Of a stretch of DNA of 64,000 nucleotides, positions 20,594-32,462 are shown piece after piece; within the stretch, counting starts at the first letter, position 1; the number at the start of each line of letters is the position of its first letter. Under the pieces are notes generated by a model. That model had not been told where the DNA came from. It did no database searches and saw only the letters and a list, made by a program, of their open reading frames with translations. This DNA is from Bathelium albidoporum. Lineage: Eukaryota; Ascomycota; Dothideomycetes; Trypetheliales; Trypetheliaceae. A program made the translations under genes and the position numbers. The DNA lies in the NCBI GenBank assembly GCA_021031095.1, contig JAGFVP010000062.1, positions 60,167 to 124,166 of the forward strand. The letters run 5' to 3'.

Positions 20594-22827
20594 TGGAAGA
20601 GATTAGAGTGGCAAAAAAAAAAAATCTATTTTTACTTCGCCTATGCTCCTTAATGGGGTAAAAGAGTTTCTTGTGGCATGCGCTTATTCTTTCGGTTCCC
20701 CGGTTTTTCGCAAACAGGCAGCGACGTTTCAGGTTGCGAAGCCAAGGATGACGGTGCATGGGGCGGAACGATCTCGACACGCGGTCAAGTCGTAACGGCA
20801 CTCGAACATGGGGCGCGTCCTCGACGGCACTGAAGAGTTACAAGCTTTGTGTTGTTGATCCTAATGGGGCGTGGTATGGATTCGCATCCTACGACAGGGA
20901 TGTGTCGCCACATTCGCCACTCCCGTTGCACGGCGCATAGTCACAATAGTTCACGGCGCATCGGGAAGCATGCCGGCATTGTACATCCTGGAAAGGGTTC
21001 TTGATGTTTTGGTTCATGGCAGCAAGCATGTTTTGTTGAAGAACTTCTGCGATAGTTCGGTTTCAGACGATCACACAGAGATACCCACTTTTGTACCAAA
21101 GTTTTCCTTCACGCGTCCTCTATTTTTATTTTTCTTTATCTTTTGTCCGGAGCACCAGTTTCAGGTGCTGAAAATCTCATGGTTGGTTGCTGTACAAAAA
21201 TCCAGCTTGTGCGATCCTCATCAAAAGTTCAATGAGTATCAGCGCGGTGTTTTTCGCTGTACTCTAAAGACAAAATCCATCACTATAGTGATCGTTATTT
21301 TCCGCCTGTGAAGTCAACAGTCTTGGCAACTTGTGCAACCCTACATCGGTTAAAATGATGGAATACCAATCAAGGGCAGCTCGTACTTTCGCACTGCAAT
21401 AGTATTGCAGACTGAGAGACTAAATGAACACTAAATTCAAAGTTTGGTCAAAATCAAACGTCTTCTTATCTGCTGTCGTTTGATCTTCCATACCTGAAAA
21501 CAAGGGATTTATTTAGAATAATTGGTTATTGTGTACTGCAGCCGCTCAACTCTGGACCAGGACTGCGAGGTGGCAGAGTCACAGCAGAAAATGCTGCTTA
21601 CTTGCGTGTCACTCTCATGTAGTTCAGCTATTGGCACACGATGCATTTGATCCTCGTATGCAGGATTAATGCCTCACATGCCTACCTTAGCTACGTTACT
21701 GACCAATGGAGAAGCTTCACTAAGTGGGTCAGGGCGTTATATGCCTCCGACAATCATCCATTGTACTAGCTTAGCCTTGTTGCTCAGGGCGCTTACTGAG
21801 ATTATCGTGTTCACTAAACATTACCTGGCTCCCTACCTTTTTTCAAGCGGGTTACTGTCTCATGGACTATGTCAGCCATCGCGAATGCCATTCTACCTCG
21901 TTGGCTGTTCCTTTCCCAAAAATTAGTTTGTCAAGCCAGGCAAAGTCTCCAGCAAAAGCTACCAAACACCCGTCTTGCCTTGACGACGCTCTACGAACCA
22001 TAAAACTCCATATATTCGCTTTTCTTGCTTTTGAGTATGCCAGTTTGGCAGTTCCTCAGAGCTAGCATTTTCGAACAGTCGGACAATCCTTAAAGGGAAT
22101 ATAGTGTCGAATTGATGAATCCTTGATTCTTTGAGGTGTCTATGTGGCCAGGCTGAGCACAAATTAGATAATTCCATCTCAGGTGCGCCACATCCAGTTT
22201 GGACGGCTTCAAATTGATATTCCAATGTACAAAATTCGTCACTTATACTGAAGCAATAGTAGCAGCTGAGGAGATAGTGACGTTCCGGAGAAGCGAGAGG
22301 AGTCTACCAGGTATATATGCTCTACCAATTAGCTACATAGGGTAAGCGCTACCAATACACATCACTGGTCACCAACCCCCCCAATAACGTGGATCGTGGT
22401 GGTCTACTACCTACCCCTCGATACCTCTTCGACGCTTCATTGGTGAAGGAACTATATTATGGCAACTCACGGCTGTAAGTATACTTGAATTCTTTCAGCA
22501 TCCAGTCAGTAGCTCGGATCTCCTAGGAATAGGTTCTGCTATCTGTAGTGAAGGTCTACGTAGGTACAAAGGTATTCTGCGCTGTAAAGCGTACACCTTT
22601 ACATTAAATACCTGCATCATCTCTATGACCTTCCTGATACGGTTAATTGTTCAAAATTTTACACCCATCTTTGTGTTCCTTCGGGTTATGTTGTCTTCGA
22701 CACATAAACAATTTGCAGTTGTTACCCGGTCATACAACAACAAACGCATATCCAGTATTTGGTGAACTGAACAGCACCGAAACAGTGCGACATGGTCACT
22801 CATTTTTGTAGAGTATGATAATAGAAC
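20594..22827. other. Intergenic, no supported gene
   Basis: These 2.2 kb lie between convergent genes. A poly-A run of twelve at about 20613 follows the SANT gene. The remainder is AT-richer DNA with short ORFs of random composition. I see no RNA gene or repeat. Confidence 0.5.
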
Positions 22828-24557
22828 TCAGGCACCTGCACCTTTCTTGTGATAAGGCAATCCGCCTCGCAGCTGTGTTTTTGAGAAGTTCTGCGTCTCT
22901 GCTCCAATCCGACAGACACGCTTCGCTCTCTTCACGATTGCTCCCAGTTGAAAAGAGATGTTTGAGAGAAGAAGCACTATCAGAAGTAAGGGAAGAGCAG
23001 TGGCTAGGTAGATCCATGCACCTTCACCATTGAATGCAAAAGGCTCGCTCATGCTGAACAGAGTTGCCACATAAGTCAGCGGCAGGAAGACAAGCGTGAT
23101 ATAGCTTAGATGCTTAATATATCGAGTCTCCTCGATAGCTCTGCGAGCATCGACAAGCTGGATCATGGACGTGAGAATAGGTATTGTCGTCTGCAGTGCT
23201 TCCGCGTGCTGCTTTATCTGCCCGGAGATGTGATCAATGTCCTCAATTAGCGCGTTGGATGATTGACGGCGGGTGCGATCTTGCTGTTTTATGAACCAAG
23301 TCATGCGCCGCAGCTTGTTGAGACTCTGCTGGCTTCGACGGCGCCATCGGTAGAGATCAATGATATCCTCGCCGTCCGGAGATCTAATTTCTTTGCGCAG
23401 CGTGTCAACAGAATATTCGTAGAGCTTGACGTAACGGCCCATCACAAGAGAATAGATCATCCACTCTGTGATGATCGTACGGATGGGATACAGGGTCAAT
23501 TCCATAATGCTGGGTTCTCCTTCGGTCGACTCGGTCGATATACTCAAAACCGAGTCTACTACTCCATCAAGCGTGTTCACAGGTCGCTGGGGCTGAAACA
23601 TACTATCGTTCAAAAAGCTCGAGTACGTCGGTAATATTGCAGAGCCTCCGAAGTGATTTCGATATGGAATTTGTGGGGCCCTGGCCTTGGTTAAAGAATG
23701 TTCATTGGTATCATAGGGGTCGAAGATGATATCGGATGATGCAGAATCCATTAGCATCACACCTGTAGAGCCTATCAACTCAAATGTTCAACGCTAGTCA
23801 CAGAGCGATGAGAATTACATATCCACGTTCCGTTCGCAAACTGTTTGCGCATGACGGAAAGGCAGGCTCGAGCGAGGCCAACGTCTCGATTCAAGATGGG
23901 CGGCATTCGGCGCACGGGCCTCCGCGTGTTGCCCTCAAGATTCGAACTGTATGGGATTTTTCGCAACGGTGAATGCTCACCCAGATCGATGACTCTCTGA
24001 TAGTGAAGATTGACAAAGCCATTGTCATAGATTTGCGATGGCAATACCAACCCCAAGTCAATAGCAGGACGCTTGTCAGGGTATTCAGGACCTCCAGTAA
24101 TGTGGTTATTAAAGAAAAGCGGGTCAGCGTCGAGCACGGCGCCCAGTTTGTTGATCTCGTTTGGATGGATGTCCTCGATCAGGATGCAAAGACCAGTTGC
24201 CCGAACTCTGCTGGACCTCTTCAATGATTCGATCTCGGTGATAACCTGTTCAAGATCATTTGCGCTGGAATCTGCTACTTTCCGGCCCTGAAACTTGATA
24301 CACCCGATCCCACTGCTAGTTTTGTCCCACTGGTTGCACTTGGTCAGAGCCTCGGCAAGTGGCGTTAGCTTAGGATTTCTTGCAGCAAAAGCTCTGACAA
24401 AGGAGGAGTATGATTTGTCCATGTACTCAATCAGAGCGGCTGCGAATTCTTCGGTCGCAGCCTGTCTTCTAAGGGATAGCCCACGTTCTGCAGATGGTCG
24501 AAAAAGCAACTCACACGATTGCGAGGGGATGAGAAGTAGATCACGTGCGGACCACAA
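22828..24557 (-). CDS. CorA-like two-TM membrane protein (fungal type, GMN motif absent)
   Basis: A 557-residue predicted membrane protein of the fungal CorA-like group. There are two exons, 23819-24557 and 22828-23762. The 56-base intron has donor gtaatt and acceptor ctacag; splicing restores GTWICVMLMDSASSDIIFDP in one frame. A long soluble N-terminal part is followed by helical segments (about residues 380-460) and two C-terminal transmembrane helices near 467-484 (ITLVFLPLTYVATLF) and 495-514. Between them the loop reads SMSEPF, where true Mg2+ channels have GMN. Divalent cation transport is therefore doubtful, and a signalling or effector role is equally possible. It is divergent from a RelA/SpoT-domain gene 649 bases away. 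The start at 24557 is the first ATG of the frame but is not independently supported. Confidence 0.82.
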
Positions 24558-25206
24558 TTGCGTTCAGTGAAACTACAAGGTATAGGCTAACTCATAGATG
24601 TTTGAAGAACTAAATAATCCCCAGAATCAAAGGTTGGAAGGATCTCCCTTTTGCTGCCACGACTTGGGTGGTATTCGCTGGCGTCGAAGACGTCACATTC
24701 GGTGATCGTTGCCCTTCCACAATACTCCAATGGGTCCTGATCAGCTGAGCTGCCTTGCAACGGTTGGTTATGAAGAGCAGGGTTAGCACTTTGCCACCAC
24801 AATCGCCATTCGATAGCAATGTTCAGCCGAATAAGGCGAACGAGGCTCCACGAACGCAAATTCCGCGTTTCTGCCTGGAGATGCTGCCACGCTGCTGGGT
24901 ATCTGCAGTGAGACGGCCAATTCCCGTCCCGTAGCATCTCCATGCGGACCGAGACCCAAGGCTTTTTTGGCGAAGGCTAAGTATGCAAGGCGAAGGCGGC
25001 GCAAGGCGGGTATGCCAAGGACATATACATATCGAAATTCAGATGGGCATTACCATATAAAAGCATGGTAATTCACCAGCATCTATTTAACTAGACTGAG
25101 CAGTCATAATAGTGCGGAACCTTTCCCCTGCAGTTCCTCTTCCAAGCCTTTGCTTATACATATCTGATCCCCGGTCGACTCGAACGTAAGACTCATTGCT
25201 AATAGA
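24558..25206. promoter_or_regulatory. Divergent promoter region, CorA-like / RelA-SpoT-like
   Basis: A 649-base gap between two divergent starts with no supported gene. Any shared regulation of the pair would have to act from here. I recognise no specific binding site. Confidence 0.45.
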
Positions 25207-27888
25207 ATGGCTTCCAGCGACGACGACTTTGATAACCTTCTTTCTGAATTCACACATCAATATGCTCTGAGGTCTGCTCTGATAAAGGATCATCTTAAAC
25301 ACGTCTGTCACTTGCTCAAAGGGCTGGAAACGCGTGGAATTAAATTCCAACCCATCACCTCCAGGATGAAAGAGCTTGAATCTGCTGTAGAGTCCCTGAA
25401 GCGCCGAAGAGTTGCCCGACTGGAACGACAGAAGCTGAAAGAGCGCATGGAGAGGCACAACAGAGATTGGAAACAGTACTGGACAGAACGCAACAAGCAA
25501 TATTGGATCCCTGATTTTGGACCATTTCCTAATTGTGACGCGATGTTCGATGCTCTGCACGACATTGGTGGCGCCCGGGTGCTGGTGTACTTTCCCGGAG
25601 ATATCCAGAGAGTTGCTAGATTTCTTCAAGACCACTCCGAAATTGAAGTTGTACAAGTGCTGGAAAGAGGCCAGAGAGTTGTTCCTGAGTTGGTCGCGTT
25701 GGAGAAATTTATCAATGAATTGGAAGAAAGGCCGGAGCGGGACCCCATAGACGAAAGTATGTTCTCAGGTTATCGGGCAACACATATCCACGTCAAGCGA
25801 AAGGTGGATGCCACTGAAGACGCACATTCGGACCCCAACCTTCGAGTTGTGATCGAGATACAGGTTGCCACAGTTGTTATGAATGCATGGTCACAGGTGG
25901 AACATGACATCATCTATAAACCCGCGGGCACAAAGCCAACTGAAGAAGAGAAGCGAATTCTGGATACTTTCAATGGCGTCGTAATGACTGGGGAGTGCGC
26001 GCTGCGGATACTCGAAGAAAGCTTTGAACGAAAGAAGAGGGCACGATACAGCGACGCAAATTCATTTGCAACAGGGCTCTATGATTTTGGCACGTGGATT
26101 GGGAAACATTGCGCTGATAAATCTCTTCATGCTCTGAAGAATAAAAGAACCCAGGAATGGAAACATCTGGACAAACTCCTGGATATATTACGAGCGGCAG
26201 ACGAACACACTTCGGGAAAGCTCAGAGAGCTTATTAACCACCTCTCAGCGACGGAAGTGAATGATGACACTGTTTTTAGTGACGAGCTCCCTCTTTTCCT
26301 CATGAAGCAGCGATACAAACGATACAAGGAAGAAGCGAAGTCCACGGGCGGGCCAAACTTTTCACAAGATCAAGCCACAGTCCAGTATGCCCGGTGGCTT
26401 GCTTTGCGCGTTGTGCACAGTTTGAATATGGCAGTTTATTTGGGAATCGAGGACCGTTTTCTCCGATTGATTGACAAATCTCTGCCAACAGACTCTGATC
26501 GTCCGTCCATGATCGATTTTCTGGATATACTCCACCCTAGTTATCCCACACTGGACTGGAGATCCGAGGGGAAAATCATACAGTTCTGCATGGCCTTTAT
26601 GGATCGAAAGAGACTACGGAAGGTCATTTGTCATGTGAGCCCTTCTCAAAAGGTTCTGATGGAGCTCCCGACGATGCTTGTGGAGATGGGACGTCTCGCT
26701 TATCCCCTGACTGGTGCGAGCGGGGCCTCTGCCAAGCAGGATATGGTCGTTCCAAGATCGCTATGTATGTTGCTATCCGATGGCGAGCATGCGCACTGGG
26801 TCCCGGAGCTTTGCAATGTGGCTCTAGATTGGACACATCACACGGACCAAGAGAACCATTTACTTGGTCAAATATCCGAGCCAAGCGGAGACCGTGAGCT
26901 CACCCCTTTATTACTGCCTCCTGAGTCATCCATATTGGCAACGAAAGCTGAGCGCAAAAGTTGGCCTGCACTGCCTGACGAGGACCGTGGCGTTTGGACT
27001 TTTAAGAAAACAGTTGGTGGTGTCAAATTCATATGTCGGAGAGGTGGGAAGACTCCTGCAACGTGGTGGGAGATGCAATTCAGAGACGGAAACCAGTTCG
27101 CTCAGGAGTACCATGCTCATAAGCTAGCCAGTCGGCCACGAACTCATCCTGGCCAATTCAAAGCAGTTCTACTTAATGGCACATCAGCACCCAAGTGGGA
27201 GTATATAACGGCTAAGCCAGAAGCATGGGAGGTTAGGGTAGCCGATTTGGATCATGAAGCTGGCCAATTGTGCGTTCATAAAATTTCTCGGCAAAGTGAG
27301 TTCCAAGACTTTGTCAAAGCCTTAATTCCACATGAAAACTCGAAATTCAGCGTTTTGGGGCAAGACGAGCCTTTGAGATACGAACTGAAGATTGGAGAAA
27401 CGGAATTTTGCTTGCAATCATCAAAATACCAATTCGTACTGCATAAAAAAAGCAGTATTAGCGACTTGAGTAAAGAGCAGCTGACGAGTCAGGTGGGCTT
27501 CATTGGCGATGCTGCTGAAGATACACAAGGAAATGCAGACTCACACACAATGGTGTATATTACGTACAGGGAACAAGAAGCAATGCAAACAGAGGGAGTA
27601 CAAGGTGAGAACCATGGCGGCAATGCGAAGCCGAGAACTAGGCTTACTGAAAGACAGGACAAATCCCAAGTATTGAAACGACAGAAGTCAGAGAGGAAGA
27701 GATACGAGCTCCTGTACGAAACAAACGTAGGCGGGTTGATAGCGATGAAGTTTATGACTGAGCATAGGGCTCTGCGCTTCAAAGGTCAGCGGATAGATCC
27801 AGCCGATCGAGTCGCCCAGAAAGTGGTGGGGAGGAGAGCATGTTGGCATGGAGAGCAAGCGGAGTATTCTAAAGCGAGCGGTGACTGA
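25207..27888 (+). CDS. RelA/SpoT-domain protein (alarmone-synthetase-like), large fungal form
   Basis: An intronless protein of 893 residues. Residues about 45-240 match the synthetase fold of RelA/SpoT and small alarmone synthetases. The segment SRMKELESAVESLKRR (52-67) resembles the substrate-binding R-x-K region. DIGGARV (119-125) carries the metal-binding Asp. GYRATHIHV lies at 188-196. VIEIQVATVVMNAWSQVEHD (215-234) carries the catalytic Glu of the EIQxxT motif, followed by YK. The Arg normal in EIQ(I/V)RT is Ala here. A coiled-coil-prone segment lies at 53-85. The 650-residue remainder is unrecognised and ends in a Lys/Arg-rich region. By family, it could transfer pyrophosphate from ATP to GTP, GDP or another acceptor, but activity is not established for this protein. 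It is divergent from the CorA-like gene. Confidence 0.83.
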   Translation: MASSDDDFDNLLSEFTHQYALRSALIKDHLKHVCHLLKGLETRGIKFQPITSRMKELESAVESLKRRRVARLERQKLKERMERHNRDWKQYWTERNKQYWIPDFGPFPNCDAMFDALHDIGGARVLVYFPGDIQRVARFLQDHSEIEVVQVLERGQRVVPELVALEKFINELEERPERDPIDESMFSGYRATHIHVKRKVDATEDAHSDPNLRVVIEIQVATVVMNAWSQVEHDIIYKPAGTKPTEEEKRILDTFNGVVMTGECALRILEESFERKKRARYSDANSFATGLYDFGTWIGKHCADKSLHALKNKRTQEWKHLDKLLDILRAADEHTSGKLRELINHLSATEVNDDTVFSDELPLFLMKQRYKRYKEEAKSTGGPNFSQDQATVQYARWLALRVVHSLNMAVYLGIEDRFLRLIDKSLPTDSDRPSMIDFLDILHPSYPTLDWRSEGKIIQFCMAFMDRKRLRKVICHVSPSQKVLMELPTMLVEMGRLAYPLTGASGASAKQDMVVPRSLCMLLSDGEHAHWVPELCNVALDWTHHTDQENHLLGQISEPSGDRELTPLLLPPESSILATKAERKSWPALPDEDRGVWTFKKTVGGVKFICRRGGKTPATWWEMQFRDGNQFAQEYHAHKLASRPRTHPGQFKAVLLNGTSAPKWEYITAKPEAWEVRVADLDHEAGQLCVHKISRQSEFQDFVKALIPHENSKFSVLGQDEPLRYELKIGETEFCLQSSKYQFVLHKKSSISDLSKEQLTSQVGFIGDAAEDTQGNADSHTMVYITYREQEAMQTEGVQGENHGGNAKPRTRLTERQDKSQVLKRQKSERKRYELLYETNVGGLIAMKFMTEHRALRFKGQRIDPADRVAQKVVGRRACWHGEQAEYSKASGD

Positions 27889-28608
27889 AGAGCTTGTTCT
27901 GAAGGGAGAAGCGGTGAGGAGCGCTGTTTGGCATCTTCCCACCTCTCACGTGCCTCCATCCAGAACGCCTTACTGGTCCGTGTACGCCCTCACCCATGTC
28001 TTACCTCCCCTGCATTTTCAACATCCGTAGCTCCACTATCTCAGATTTGCTCACACTTACCCCACGATCGCGCACCTATCGCTCGCTCCTGAAGCACTAA
28101 TAGAACTTGATCCACACATCACTCGGAGTCGACTTCGCTTACACTCATGTCTCGAATAGCCGCTCAGACCAGCAAAGAACCCTCGGACTACAGGATGGAA
28201 AACATACCGTGGAGGAGTACATACACTTGAAGACGTTGCAGCTGGGTCGAAGATGGCTCTGCGTAGGTCAAGCTTGCCCTCAATATCAACTTTAACAGTC
28301 TTCAAGAGTCGGAGTCATATACCGGAATAATTGGACCTTGGCTTGTGACGATGCTCAAAATAATAGCGACTTCACTGATAGACCACTCGAGTCTTTCCTC
28401 CGCTTATTGATACAGTTACGTTGGCCCCAAAATCCATAACACGCCTGACACCACTGCGTATGAAGCGTAAAGTCCGCGTCCCTGTGGAGAATTTCATATG
28501 GTTCATGACTCATCAAGAAAATGGGATATCAACAGCTTTGTGTACCAGATACTCCCCTTGAAGATGACTGGGAGGCCTGGAAACAATGTCAAACGTGGCG
28601 CACAAGGC
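27889..28608. other. Intergenic, convergent 3' ends
   Basis: About 720 bases between the 3' ends of the RelA/SpoT-like and Pth11-like genes. I see no gene or repeat. Confidence 0.5.
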
Positions 28609-29940
28609 CTACTCAGACCCCGTACTCATCCTTGTATCTACCCTGATCACTCCCATCTCGACATCTCTCCGCTCGCCATAGCCTTTATTCTCCAGCATCA
28701 ACCAAGCTTGACCTTCCCTGTCAACTACCTCGGTAGCATCAGACTGAATTTCGGTCACAACAACGTGCCCGGCAGTTTTGTCTCCCTTATCGACGCTTTG
28801 CTTTTGATATGGTCCATCGGATGGCGTAGAACTCTTCGATTTGCGCTTGTCGGAGTAGAGAGGAGAGCTCGGCGACGAAGATTTACTTCCAAAGGAGGTT
28901 CTGAGGTACACGAACGAACGCAGTTTCCGGATGAGCGGCCAATAGGTTGGCAGGTTGGCACAGATAATGGAAGCGGAAGCCTCAATTCCAGACCACATAA
29001 TTGTCGCGACAATGGCAGCTGGACAAGGAATTAGCAGAGCCAATCGTACGATAATATTGAGTCAACTTACGACCAAAGTCAGCCTCGAAGTCAGAGGTTG
29101 GATCACTCTGAATGAAGATGACCGTGTATGCCAGGCGAACAGTGGATGCAACGACACAGCTGAACGACATCAACATCTCTTCGCTGTACTTCATCATGAT
29201 TGCACTCACAATATACCAATTCCGAAAATGCCTGTCAGACCGACCTTTTGGGTTTTGCTTAAGTGCAGTCTTCTGACAAACACCACTGGAATAAATAAGA
29301 TGCAGACGTCAAGTGTGATATCAGTGGCGCTGCACAGCGCATACATGAGGCTGTAGTCTGTGAGGGGAACGGGGCAATCGGTCCAATTACACCAGATTGG
29401 ATATACCTGGAAAAGTGTGACGAAGAAGAAAGCGACGAGCCATGCACCGACGAGACCTAGGAATATGGAGACGACAAGCGGATAACGGCCTTGCTGGGTG
29501 AATATTCGACCGTAGAAGCAAAGGACGGAAAATTTGACGAATGCAACGGCGAAGATATACCAGAACTGTTGAACAAACAATATCTACAGGTCATAAGTCA
29601 TCTTTTCAATGGCTTCCGGTGATCTCCCATACCTTCAGAAATTGGGTGGCCTTTTCATCGCTCAATTGCGGGAAGGGTATTCCAAAGCCACCGACAGGCA
29701 CGCCGACGATGTTGCTCGTCGCTAGCCCTGCGGCGATCAGCTAAATGGAAGTCAGTAAGAGCAGATTCGATGGTACTGTGGTCTGTGTACCCATGAAATA
29801 ATCATCAAGAAGTCGTCCACCTTGAATTCCATCTGCTGGGTCTTCCGTACGTAGAGCCTCAGCACTACTGCGAAGAAAGCTAGACCGATGAACACCGAAT
29901 TGGTGACAATCATACCAACTCCTTCCGAGTCCATCGCCAT
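28609..29940 (-). CDS. Pth11-like / fungal rhodopsin-family integral membrane protein
   Basis: A predicted seven-transmembrane receptor of 376 residues from the large Pezizomycotina Pth11-related family (surface or nutrient sensing). The five exons, in transcript order, are 29791-29940, 29633-29740, 29210-29583, 29071-29159 and 28609-29018. The four GT-AG introns are 49-52 bases long and all phases agree. Family hallmarks are the N-terminal VDDFLMIISW after the first helix, the loop with QFLKILFVQQFWYIFAVAFV, and the helix pair VSIFLGLVGAWLVAFFFVTL and ALCSATDITLDVCILFIPV. Further hallmarks are the CVVASTVRLAYTVIF helix and the final SGIEASASIICANLPTYWPL signature. A Ser/Lys-rich cytoplasmic tail follows. 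No CFEM domain is present. Confidence 0.93.
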
Positions 29941-31110
29941 GGTTGTAGTTCTGGACGGAGAGGAGGTTCAGGTGGCAAATGAATACGAGAGAAGGTCAGA
30001 AGGATAATGAAAATAGCCTATGCTACACACGCTGGCTGGTCAAGACTTACGACAGGAGTTGAATGTGAATAGCTGTATCAGCGGTCACATATATTCACAG
30101 CTGCGCTGCCAGCCCATTCTCGAGAGAGAGAGTTAATTGGACGACGACCAACTACTGCAGAAGCTTGCCTAAATTGCTGCAACTTGGATACTTGAAAGGT
30201 ACTTAGACGAGCGCGCCAAAGAAAAGGGCCAAGGCCCTCATTCCAAGCAAGATCCTTCATGTACTGTATAGAAGCTGCTTTAATGGAATTGGGGCTGAGA
30301 CTTGGCTATTACTTTGTTTTGGCACGCCTGCGGAGTTGGCTGATGCAGGTTGACTTTGCAAGGGGATTAGTGAAGGCCTAATCCAGCCTTGCACGAATAG
30401 CCGTACGGTGGGGGGAAAGCGACGATCTCCCACTTCCGGAGCTGCACTTCCTAGCCGACCCTCCACCGGATGCGCAACGTTTGGCGCTCGTGGCTTGCTA
30501 GCACGTCCTTAATCTTGTTCTCGAACGGCTGAAGACGCCATTGCTGTAAGGATGCCTGGCTGGGTCATTCGATCCTCTGCAGATGTCCTGCAGCGCGATT
30601 CATCACGGCCCAGTTAGGAGATGTCGTGAACAAAAAAAACCGGAATACCGCGAGATCAAACTTAGCTCTATTCGGCTTTGCGTGTCATTCAATTCGAAGC
30701 CCAGAATGGCTACCTACGCTTCGCATGGTTCTGTTCCGCCTATCCAGAGCCGAAAAAGGAATGTCTACCCAAGCGTAATGTCACTCGATCATTTGCAGAC
30801 GCTCTGGGGAAGAGAAGGAAGCCCAAGGCCCAAGGGCAACGGAAACTCCATGACAAAGCAAAAAGGTCTGCTGGCGCTCGCCATCAGCTCAAAGTCAGGT
30901 TGGTACTTTAGGCAGCTAACATTTGCTTTTGCAGACAAGTGCCTTGTCCGGTTGCCCGGACGCTTGGCTACGTCAAACCTGCAGGGCTAGTCTCGTGGTC
31001 GACTCAGATTCAACAAATGGAATTCATAAACTTGTAGGCTGAAATTCGTCTGCATTTCCTGGTGGAAAAACAACACTCGCAATTTTTACTGAACAGCCAC
31101 TTGTTTCGCG
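29941..31110. other. Intergenic, divergent promoters
   Basis: About 1.2 kb between the starts of the Pth11-like gene and the purine permease. Short ORFs only; no recognisable domain, RNA gene or repeat. Confidence 0.5.
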
Positions 31111-32462
31111 ATGCGCTTCTGCATAGCTGCATGCCAAGTCTTTGCATTCTTTCTGGCTCTAGAACAAGATGCTTTGGCAGTCCCTATACAAGCGTGTCGA
31201 GCTCTAAGAACGATCGGTCACGCAGATGTCATCAAACCAAAGGTTTTCATCATAAGCATGTTTGAGCCCGAGGGAGACGTGTGGTATGGAATACCAGAAT
31301 TCGACCTTTTGGCCAGAAATATCACTGTCCCTGGATTCTCTACGTTGTATCCGAACGCGCACTGTACGGTCGCGGGAGACATATGTCAGCTGGTCACAGG
31401 GGAGGCCGGTACGCCAAGCCTTTTCTTTGCTGCACGTCCAGCACAGCCAACCATGGGGTGAGGAATCCCATGCTGATCTTCAATATTGCAGAAGTTAATG
31501 CAGCAACCACAATCGCTTCTTTGGTACAATCGGACTACTTCGATCTTACCTCGACATATTTCCTCATCGCTGGTATCGCTGGCGTCAATCCCGAGGTTGC
31601 AACCCTGAGCTCAGTAACCTTCGCTCGCTACGCAGTACAGGTTGCCTTGCAGTACGAATTCGATGCGCGCGAGATACCGTCTAACTGGTCGACGGGCTAT
31701 CTCGGCCAAGGCGCTTACGCACCCGGCCAGTATCCAACCTTCATCTACGGAACCGAGGTATTGGAGGTCAATGCTGCCTTGCGCAGCCTTGCCGTCGGCT
31801 TTGCGAAAACAGCTGTTCTCAATGATACGTCCGATGCTGCAGCGTACCGCGCGCTGTATACATCCCCAGCTTACGTCGCAGGTGCAAGCCCCCCCAGCGT
31901 GGTTGAATGTGATGTTGCGACGTCCGATGTATATTTCAGCGGTGCCTTGCTTGGAGAGGCGTTTGGCAATTTCACCAAACTCATGACCAACGGGTCGGGA
32001 GTTTACTGCACGACAGCACAGGAAGACAATGCGACGCTTGAGGCTCTGCTTCGAGCCGCAGCAATAAAGCTTGTCGACTTCTCCCGTATCATTGTCATGC
32101 GGACTGCATCAGACTTTGATCGCCCTTACCTCGGATCGTCGCCGCAGTATAACTTATTCTACGCGGCTGACTATGGATATGAACCGGCACTGCAGAACAT
32201 TTATCTCGCAGGCGTAAAGGTGGTGGAGGGTATCATCGACGGCTGGGAAGGCATCTTCAAAGAAGGCGTCAATGCAACCAATTATATTGGTGATATCTTC
32301 GGTACGCTGGGGGGAACTCCTGACTTCGGGCAAGGTGCCTTGTTGAGTGAGCAAGAAGCACTGGACAAGAGAAGCTTAGGCAAAAAGAAGAGAACACGCC
32401 GTATGGGAAAGGCAGGCAGAGGAAATTTCGTTAATAGGTTACCTGCAAGGTTGCAACTGTAA
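31111..32462 (+). CDS. Purine nucleoside permease (NUP family)
   Basis: A 422-residue protein of the fungal/bacterial NUP family, associated with uptake of purine nucleosides. There are two exons, 31111-31408 and 31492-32462. The 83-base GT-AG intron (gtacgc...attgcag) joins LVTGEA to EVNAATTIASLVQ. The N-terminus MRFCIAACQVFAFFLALEQD looks like a signal peptide. KVFIISMFEPEGDVWYGIPE, TVPGFSTLYPN and TYFLIAGIAGVNPEVATLSS are the family's signature segments. The C-terminus is Lys/Arg-rich. NUP proteins lack a clear multi-helix transporter topology, so the biochemical mechanism remains uncertain. It is followed, 937 bases on, by the bacterial-type MazG/DUF2075 module. Confidence 0.93.

Noticed and set aside
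23763..23818. Frameshift splitting the CorA-like gene
   Set aside because: A 56-base GT-AG intron joins the two frames and gives the expected continuous CorA-like sequence.
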